Source of the DNA: Owenia fusiformis
Lineage: Eukaryota > Annelida > Polychaeta > Sabellida > Oweniidae
Direction: 5' to 3'
DNA: 64,000 nucleotides
NCBI GenBank assembly: GCA_903813345.2
Contig: CAIIXF020000006.1
Span: 34,013,524 to 34,077,523 of the forward strand
The stretch's first letter is position 1. Each line of letters opens with the position of its first letter. Positions 50,501-59,500 of this stretch are shown here, piece after piece. The translations under genes were made by a program, and so were the position numbers. The notes below the pieces were generated by a model. The model was not told the DNA's origin. It made no database searches and saw only the letters and a list, made by a program, of their open reading frames with translations.

Positions 50501-53500
50501 ATTTTTAACACCTCAGACTTTTGGGACTTTCCCTTTTAAAACAATACAGTTGAGCGTTTAAGTAAAACAATAGAGCGTTTCTATTAGCCTTCATCTTGAC
50601 CAATTACAAAGTCAAATCAATTGTTCTGACTTTAATGTTAGCTTTCAAGTTGAATTCAATTAGATGACACTCTTCTCCTAGAATAACAACAGTGTCTTCC
50701 TAGTGCTGTCTGAATACTAAACCTACCCTAGTGGACTCGGTAGTGGGCTTCACAGAAAAACTAAGTTCTCTATAAAAGTAAAAGTGTCTTTGGTTGCTTT
50801 ATTCTGTGACTGAACTGTATTTCATTAAGATTTCCTGGAAATTCTGTCAGGGATCCTGTTCTTGTTTCGTTCTTGTACAAAGCTCAACAAAATAAGTTCT
50901 AAAATATAAAACCATGTTCTTTTATGTATATTCCATTTTAATTAATCTTTTTTTCTTTTCTACTTTCAGAATTTGAATGCAGACAGAAGATCACCAAGTT
51001 GTAGTCCAGGTATGTGTAATGTTTTTGTTGATTGTTTGGTCATTGATTGATTGTTTGGTCATTTAGTGACTGCTTGATTGTCGATTGATTGTTTGCTCAT
51101 TGATTGATTGTTCGGTCATCTAATGACTGCTTGATACTTGCTTGATTGTTTGCTCATTGATTTTTTAGTATATTGTTTGTTTAGTTGATTTGTTGATTGA
51201 TTGATTGTTTGATCAACTAACTTATTTGTAAGTTTAATTAATCAATTTCCAATTAGTGATATACACTTACTTTAGTATATCTAGTGTGAATCATTTAATT
51301 CAAAGGATGTTACAATTTATTATTTTTAAGTGCAATTCTCCATTTACTTCCATGGTACTTACATTCTCCCACATACCCCTTTGACTCCCGGAATGAGATA
51401 TCTGACCAGTACAGAGGAAGCAAAAACCATCCATCCTTCAAACCATTATCTCAAATCCAACTTACATCATGTATTATAGCTGAACCCATTTTGAAAGTAT
51501 CATGTTGGTCAAGTCCAAAATAAGGTGGAATAAAGTGGATTTAGCAAGGTTCTGTAATTGAGACTCCAACTTTTAAGAAATGCAAGAAAATATGAGAAAT
51601 TGAGTGGAATAGTGTGTATGAATGTTTGGGTACGAGCACCTCTTCTGCTATCTATCCAAATTTTCTGTGAAGTATTCTCAGCATAAAGACTTAACGAATC
51701 TTGCATCATTGAATCTAACATTGTGTTCCTTTAATTAGAGGACACTCTTTTTAAAGAGTAGTGATATAAACTGAAGAGGATGGTTCTCTTGTGAGTAGGT
51801 ATAATTGAGTGCTTTTGGTTGTCTTAACAATTCTTCTTATCCACTGTTTAATTGGGATATTTTCAGTGTGTGTATATTTCTCGGTGATTATACATAACAA
51901 CTGTTAATCTAGAGGAGTTTGTTTCTCAAGGAGGTTGGCTCGTATTATAATGCACTATTTCCTGGCCGAATAACACCTCTTGTTTTATAACTCTGGTCAA
52001 GAACTTGTATATCAAGATTTGGTTCCAAAGGTTTTGGGCCATTCCTTGAATTGTGTCTATTTCCTAAGGTCTTTGGGGCTAGTTTTGACAAATGTTCTAG
52101 TACCCATATTTTCTTCAAATTGTACAAAAATGTTGGAAAATCAGAAACTTTATTCAATTTTTTGATAGGCTAGATATCTTATGAAATAAATATTAGCAGA
52201 CGGAGATATCAGCAGACGGATGGATAAAAATGCATTGGTTGATGCAAGAAATATGTGAGGAGACATTTGGTCTGGTTGTTATGTAAGTTACGGGATATAC
52301 AAATATTGTTCTACCATTGTGGTTAATCCACCCAGAAATTCTTTCTGTTGTTTGGGTATCATTCTACAATGTATCCTGCTTATGGAGTTAATTTTTGTAC
52401 AAATATGCAATAATAATTGTTCAAATTAAAACAAAGGCTAAAGAATCTATAATAACATTAATTGATGTTTGCAACAATGGTATATACATGGGATTAATCT
52501 GCGATCATATCAATTTGCCTAACGCGATAATATTTCCTTAAATGTGTTATTTGTTTTTGTTTAGATTAGTTTTTATTTTATAATAGATTCAGACAATGCA
52601 AATAAGTGTTTTAAAAATAATTATGGTTTCCTGGGATTGAGATAAATTGACTTGATGATTGGGTTCACCTGTTGAGCATTTGCACATTTTCTCATTAGTT
52701 GAAAGTTACGCACCTGGCTGTATGGATCAGTTTGTTGGTATTTTATGAAATAGCGATGCTGGGACATTAAGATATCCTGACAGTAAGCAATATTTTGAAC
52801 TTACATAAACACAATAAAATACACAGTAAATGTGAGAAATTGCAGTGAGAATGCATGGAAGGTAAAAAGTTAGATGTCTGAATTCTATCAAAATGAAAAA
52901 CATGACACTTGTTTTTGTGAGAAAGTATTATCTTATAGAAAATATTGAGAAATTATTTGGAATATGAGGTTTTACCTGGCTGAGATTTTTGGTAGCATCC
53001 AGTTATAGATGTTCAATTTGACAGTACATAGGGTTAGGTACATTAATCAACATTTCAACCCTCTGAAATCATACTAAATCAACAGTTTTCTTATCACAAC
53101 TAGACAAATAAAAACTGAAATTTTGCTCAATAAATATTTCTACGAAGATAAATCGAATGTTTTATAGAAGAAAATGCCTATAATAATGACATAGAATCTT
53201 CATATAAATAAATAATACACTAATTGGCTTTTGGTTTTGACACATGAATGTACTTATTCAGAACTTGAAGGCCTCCCCACTGTTTTGATAACCCTACCTC
53301 CGAAAGGAAGAATATTGTCCCCAGCTTGTTGGATGGGTGGGTGGTGGTGTCTCAATTTACTTTTCTGTCAAATCCAATTTTCAGGAATATTTCTTGAGAT
53401 GAAAATGTAGAACTGATAAGTTTTTTGGCTTGCTGGGTTGTTTTAAGGTGGCTATTTTTGACTGTAAGGTACGATATTGTCCAACGTGTATCTTTTCATA

Positions 53501-56500
53501 TTGATATTCCAGATAATTGATCATGATGATTTTTGAGCCTAATCACATTCAAGAAATAACGAGCAAGGTTGTTAATCTGACGTGATACATTTTAATAAGA
53601 CCGATCATAATTGCGCTTATGTTTCTTGTCATGATAATTTATGGAATTCAAACAATTGACTTTGTTATTAGAATATCAAGTAAGAAGTTTGCTTTGACAC
53701 TCAGGTTCAAGCCAAATGATAGAATTTCTGCTGAGATTTGCTGGGAATGAAAATTGATACAAATACGATCTATGAATAAGTTTAAATGAATTCATGCTAT
53801 TATTGTTTGTCGGTTTCCTTTAAACTCAATGCCTTTTCTTTTTTAATGTTCATTAAGAAATTGAACTCTTGAAGTGTTTTCATAAAATCATGCATGAGGA
53901 GAAATAGATTTTTTGAATGATCATATCTTTTATTTAAATGATAAGAAGAATGCCTATTATTGCACGTGAAATAGAACACTATTGATTTCATGCGATGTCC
54001 TTAAAAATAATACTATTAATATACCCTATTATAATTGGAAAGTCATTTTTCATTCTCGGATATAAAGGTGGCATGATTTGGCTTAAGTTGGTGTGAAAGG
54101 GCTGAAAAGGGGATCACCCATTTATAACAATTATCCTTTATGGTTAAACCGAAAACATAAAAGATCTGCCCACAATGAGTGACCAGTAAACAATTCAAAC
54201 AACAATATTTGAACATTAAAATAAATTTGTATGGATGTCACAAAAGGACAGCCTTAATTTATCAAAAATTCACAAAAGAAATTTTGACAGAGAAAATAAG
54301 ATAATGAACAATAGGGGTCCCATAGTTTATTGTGGGTGCCAAATTAAGGGCTCAGAGGGTCTCAGTTTATAGTAAGGGCATGAACTGTCCTTAGGATTAT
54401 TTCAGGCTCGTCCTTGTTCTCTTTGTCCATGTTCATTAGACGTGTATTGTTTGAGAAACCTTTCACCACATGCATGAACTTTGGGCAATGGTCAAAATTA
54501 AAAAATATATATCATCGATTGACCAGTCAGAGACGATGGGTATATTGTTTTCAATCTATTGTTCTCACACCTTCAGACTGTTAATAACCATATACATCAA
54601 TTTCTTTACAAGTTAATAATTTGTATTTAACACACATTAAGAACTTTCCCATGATAAAGGAATAATTGATCTTCTGGTAAGGAGTAGCATGGGCGTAAAG
54701 GTGTAAATTAATAATGATTAACCCAAGGTTTTTAACAAGCACACCTTTATTTAAAGGTTTGCTGTCAATTATTTTTTCTGAATATTTCCTACATGGCTCC
54801 TTTAAGGCCCTTTCTGTTGCCTTATAAATCCTTATAAATTTTTTATCATATCAGATGGAATGTTAATTAGTAATTTCACTGTGTAATAATTTAACACCCC
54901 ACAGTAGCTAATCAGTTGAAAAATTCCTATTTTCTCATATTCTTAAGTCAAATCAGATCTGCACACATATAGACATCTGGGGTTTAATTAAGAAATAATC
55001 CTGTTCACCTTTATGATAAGTAAAGAATGATTTGTGCTTAGTATCTCCCCATGTTTGAGATACCTGCTTGAGAATGCGTCTATTTTGAGGTCGATTTCAT
55101 AGTTTTATGTCTCGTCTGTAATCTGTTGGCTCATCGTCACCAGGGGGCCGTAGGTAAAAATGACGGGCACATCTTTTAGCTTATAATTGGCTGCTTTATC
55201 CCGCTAACAGAACCGACAGATAATCAGGTTTGTTCCGAAAAAACAGCAGGGTTCGCAGTATTTTCTGAGTTCTTCACCTATTTTCTTGCGTTAGTTATCT
55301 CTCTTTTGGTTTGAATTAAATTCTCCCCGTTAGTTGTCATAAATCATCGCCATTCTTTCTGACAGTTTCAATGATTAAACTAAAGATCATTTTCATATCC
55401 AGTGGCTTTTCTTGATTTTAATACTCATTTAGCAGTGATACTTCCTGCAAATTATGCTCTTGTTAGACCTTTCAGAATGCTAACTGCCTGATAAATCCAT
55501 CATCTTTTCTTCGCATTTTCTCTGTGTAATTTCAATAGAGTGTTTGATTTTCTTGCATTTTTATATGATAAAAAGTCCAGAGTCCTTGCTTTTTCACTTA
55601 AACAATTATCATGTTCTCTCTCTTTCACTATAGTTTGTGTTTTGAAATATCTGTTTTTTTTCATGGGCATGCTCCATGCTTTCCTGATGAGACTTGTTTA
55701 TCATTGACCAACATAGGGGGCACATAAGATGCATTTTGTGTAATTAAAACCTATTTTTTAAATTGGAAATAGTTTGTGGTTATATTTATTCAACAAGGAT
55801 GCTGGGTGATTTACTGACTTAGAGAAATAAGGATACATTGTGTTGTAAATTAAGCAAATGTGTTTTTAATTGAAAAATCTGTGACTTATTGTTTTTCACT
55901 TTCTTTATTTCAGACTTGACTAACCAGTCCCGTAGCTCTGCAAATTCACCCCTTGCCACTCCATGCTCTACCTCACCATGTCACTCCCCGCAATTGCACA
56001 TGTCACCACATACAGCAGCGCCACCTAATGTCAACTTGTGGAACAACTCAGGGTTACCCATAATGCACCAGCATCACCAGCAGACGGATGATGACCAACC
56101 GCTCAATCTCACTAAGCCAAAGTCCAGTAGTGTGGGTAGTCAGCGAGCTGCGTCACAGATCATCCAACGCTCACCAGAGACTGAGAACCCACGGGAAATT
56201 GGACAAGAGAAGGCGTTGGCTGCACCCCCTCCAGCTCACAGCAACAGCACCTGGAAGAAGCAGTCTCCATTGGCATCACCCCATGAGATGGCACGTCAAC
56301 CTTTCGGAATTGTTCCACCGTTTTCACCTTACTCAGGAATGTCACGCGCCACCCCTGCGATGTCTGTCAATAACATGATGGCCCATCACAGAAGCCTCTC
56401 CCCCAAGCACTCTCCCCCACCCCCCAGTCGACAGGAAACCAAGTCTGGCTTAGATAAATTACACGTAGGTCACAATCATCCACTTAGTCACCATGAAAAA

Positions 56501-59500
56501 AATTTCACATACCATAATTATATCACAATATTATTATTATTATTATTATAGTATATTAGTATCACAATTATAAGCACCCAAATTAGAAAATCCAGTGTAT
56601 ATAAATGAAGCTAACTATCCTTGGTTTTACATGACAGGAAAAATGATGTGTATTTCTTTTGTAACCTTCAGGAGAAACTTGTACAAGAGACTATGGCTCG
56701 CCAAGCGGCAGTTAGCTCTGCAGGTGGCGCACTCTTTTATCCTGGTTTACCACTCCCCATGTATGCCAACACCCCAACGATGGTCCCACATGGGATGGGA
56801 ATGCCAATGATGAGGCCAGAGAAATCGCAAATGGAGATGCCCAAAGAGGAAAGTCAAGATGGCGGCTACGTGCAACACTTGCAAAGTAGGTTGATGGAGG
56901 AATCGGCTGGGGATACAAGTAGGTCCATGTTTTAGATATATCCTTGCTACCATTTCATGATGCTCAGGCTTTAACTTTTGAATTACGGTACATCATTCCC
57001 CTCTATCTCAAACCTTTAGAAAGGGGAGAGGGAGTGGGAAAGGGGGAGGTTTTTTATCTCCTTGTGGGAGGGCACTGAATGGGATATCACTGGGCGGCTG
57101 ACATTAATGCAATAACAATGGAAGTATACAGTTATGTACATGTATTATAGACTTTATGGAAAGGAACTCATTATAGTGGGAAAAAGGATGAAATATTAAA
57201 TTGAAATACAGAGTTGATTATCAAATGAGCATCATCTTATGAATAGCAAGGAAACGCTGCTTTGCCTTACTGTCATGACATGTAATCTTCACTCCTTCAC
57301 TGTATTTTGTCACATTGATGTGTCACCTGTGTTTTTGTCACATTTTCATGTCACCTTTGTAAGTGTCACATTTTGCTCTCCTATTGTAATGACATCGCAG
57401 CTTGTAGTGGCTTTTAGATTTAGAATTTGTAAGTGATTTGTAAGTCTAAATAATTAAAAGTCTGCACCATGCAACACAGCTTACTAAAAGATTAAGACTA
57501 CTTAATTTATGCAAACTCAAATAGATGTTAAATTACTAATATTCCACACAAATTTTCTATTTATTTGTTAACATTTTATGGAAATAAATTGTTTATTAAA
57601 GAGATAATAAAACAATTGTTCATCCATTATTTCAGGTAAAATGTTTGGTGCTAAGATTATTAGGTCCCAGAAAGAAAAGAATGACCCGAACAAACCTCAT
57701 GTGAAGCGACCAATGAATGCCTTCATGGTTTGGGCACGGGAAGAGAGACGCAAGATTCTCAAGGCCTGCCCCGATATGCATAACTCTAACATTAGTAAAA
57801 TTTTAGGTAAGAATAAAAGATTATTGATATTTAGAACGTAGTTTTTTGTGGTTTGGGTTTATTTTGTTTGACTATAATTTCAGTATTAAAAACAAAATCA
57901 AAATGTTTTTGAAAACTGATCGATGCAATGTTATGAAACATTTGATGTAAAAATTTTAGGGGGTTGTTCAAAATATTTTACGATGAAGGTGCTGAGAGGG
58001 TTGTTCAAAAACTAATTGTTTTGATTCTAACAGGGTCCATGTGGAGACAAATGACTGATGAACAGAAGGCGCCTTTCTTCAAGGAGCAACATCGATTGAG
58101 TGAAATACACAAAGAGAAATGTAAACAATTATTGGCATTTTTGCCTGCGGGGAAACTTTAGATTGCTAGAGCATCATATTGAAGATGCTTGCATTCTAAT
58201 GTTCGCTCCGTTTTTGCAAGCCAGTCTCGTCGCTAAATAAATGTATCATATCTTAAACAATTTCTCAAACTATAGAACTGACACGCTAGAATTTCAAGTT
58301 TTCAAAATTTTGATTTTTAAAAAATTTCATTTTAAGTTCTGTGTGTTATTTGGTTTTCATACATAGACATTAGAGGTGTGATTTACTTGATAGATCAGGT
58401 TTTAGCAGTGTGACAGATATTTGGCATAGAAGTGTGGGATTTAGACAGATCGGAACAGGGTTACTGGCCTATTCTAGTCGTTCATACGACCCTTAGACTT
58501 CCTAGATTTTCCCATAATTGCTTTAGCTCTGCTATGCATGACTGAGTTTATACAAATATGAATGTGTGTTGAGTAGAATGCATGAACCACAAGCTATCAA
58601 AGTTTTCTTCTTTCAATATTTTTCTCAGAAATTTCTTAGAATTTTCTCAGAATTCTTTTAACTCCACCTAGAACTGTCTGTATTAAATTTCTTCATCTTG
58701 CATGTTGAAACTCTTTTTACCGATACTATTCTTTTTCAATGTCCAAGCACAATTCTTGAAACTACCTCATTTTAAAAATATCTCCATAATCTTTCTTTGC
58801 TCTCTCTGCTCAGCATTATATTGAAATCTTGCTGCCTTTAACGCAACTTGAACATGTCCCGTAATACATCTTAAGATGCCAGTAGCCTTTTTCCGGGGCA
58901 AAGGTTTGAGATATGAGAAAAAGCGATCAGACATTTATGAAATTCTGGCTATGTATGCATGACTTTTTCCTTTTAGATTTTCCTTCCAATATGACCCATG
59001 AACTTAGGAGACATCTATTGAAAGCATGAATTAATATTTCTATCAATTGAATTTAAAAAAGAATTAAAAAAAATCTCATAAAGATGGCGTAACATACCAA
59101 CAAAGAAAACATCCTATATTTCTAAGAAATTAAAAACCAAAAATGAGAAGACTAACTGACCAGCATGAATTATTAACATAAAAATTCATAGGAATAAAAA
59201 ATAAAGCATGTTGTAGAAAATTGAATTTTCAATACTTTATTTTAAAGTTTTCTTTGAATAGTTTAACCACTCATTTTTCTGTTAAATCTTTCCCGAGATA
59301 TGATACATTTATATCAAGTTTTAATCTCGACAACATGAAATACAAATTCATCTTTTGAACAAGTCTCATCCTTTAGAATGATTAATAATCCAGTTGCATT
59401 CATTACTTCATCATTACAGGCTTCCAGATGGAATTAACCAACCAAAGATCCCATTGGATTCACTCCTTGCTCAGATGGACACCCCACATTCAATTCATTT

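Larger units (their letters stand above)
44591..50969 (+). other. SoxD: SoxD intron 1
   Basis: GT-AG intron of 6.4 kb. It has five interspersed-family copies (44.8, 46.6, 47.85, 48.2 and 49.0 kb). A non-repetitive stretch at 47290-47660 has several AACAAT/ATTGTT motifs. I looked for a phase 0-0 exon coding the missing zipper/Q-box and saw no CAG/CAA-rich or leucine-heptad frame between good splice sites. Confidence 0.8.
51010..55913 (+). other. SoxD: SoxD intron 2
   Basis: 4.9 kb. It starts with a TGATTGTTTG-rich array beside the donor, then four interspersed-family copies (51.5, 52.1, 52.8 and 55.5 kb) and a CTCF-like site at 55138-55148. No further coding exon is recognised. Confidence 0.8.

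Noticed and set aside
56088-56378. Second + frame and minus frames over exons 3 and 4
   Set aside because: Shadows of the real SoxD frame, which alone carries PLNLT and correct exon phase.
56861-56871. YY1-like AAGATGGCGGC
   Set aside because: It lies inside coding exon 4 and is explained by the codons. No promoter context.
57305-57375. Repeated TGTCAC motifs in intron 4
   Set aside because: Only two or three imperfect units. Too little to claim function beyond a short repeat.
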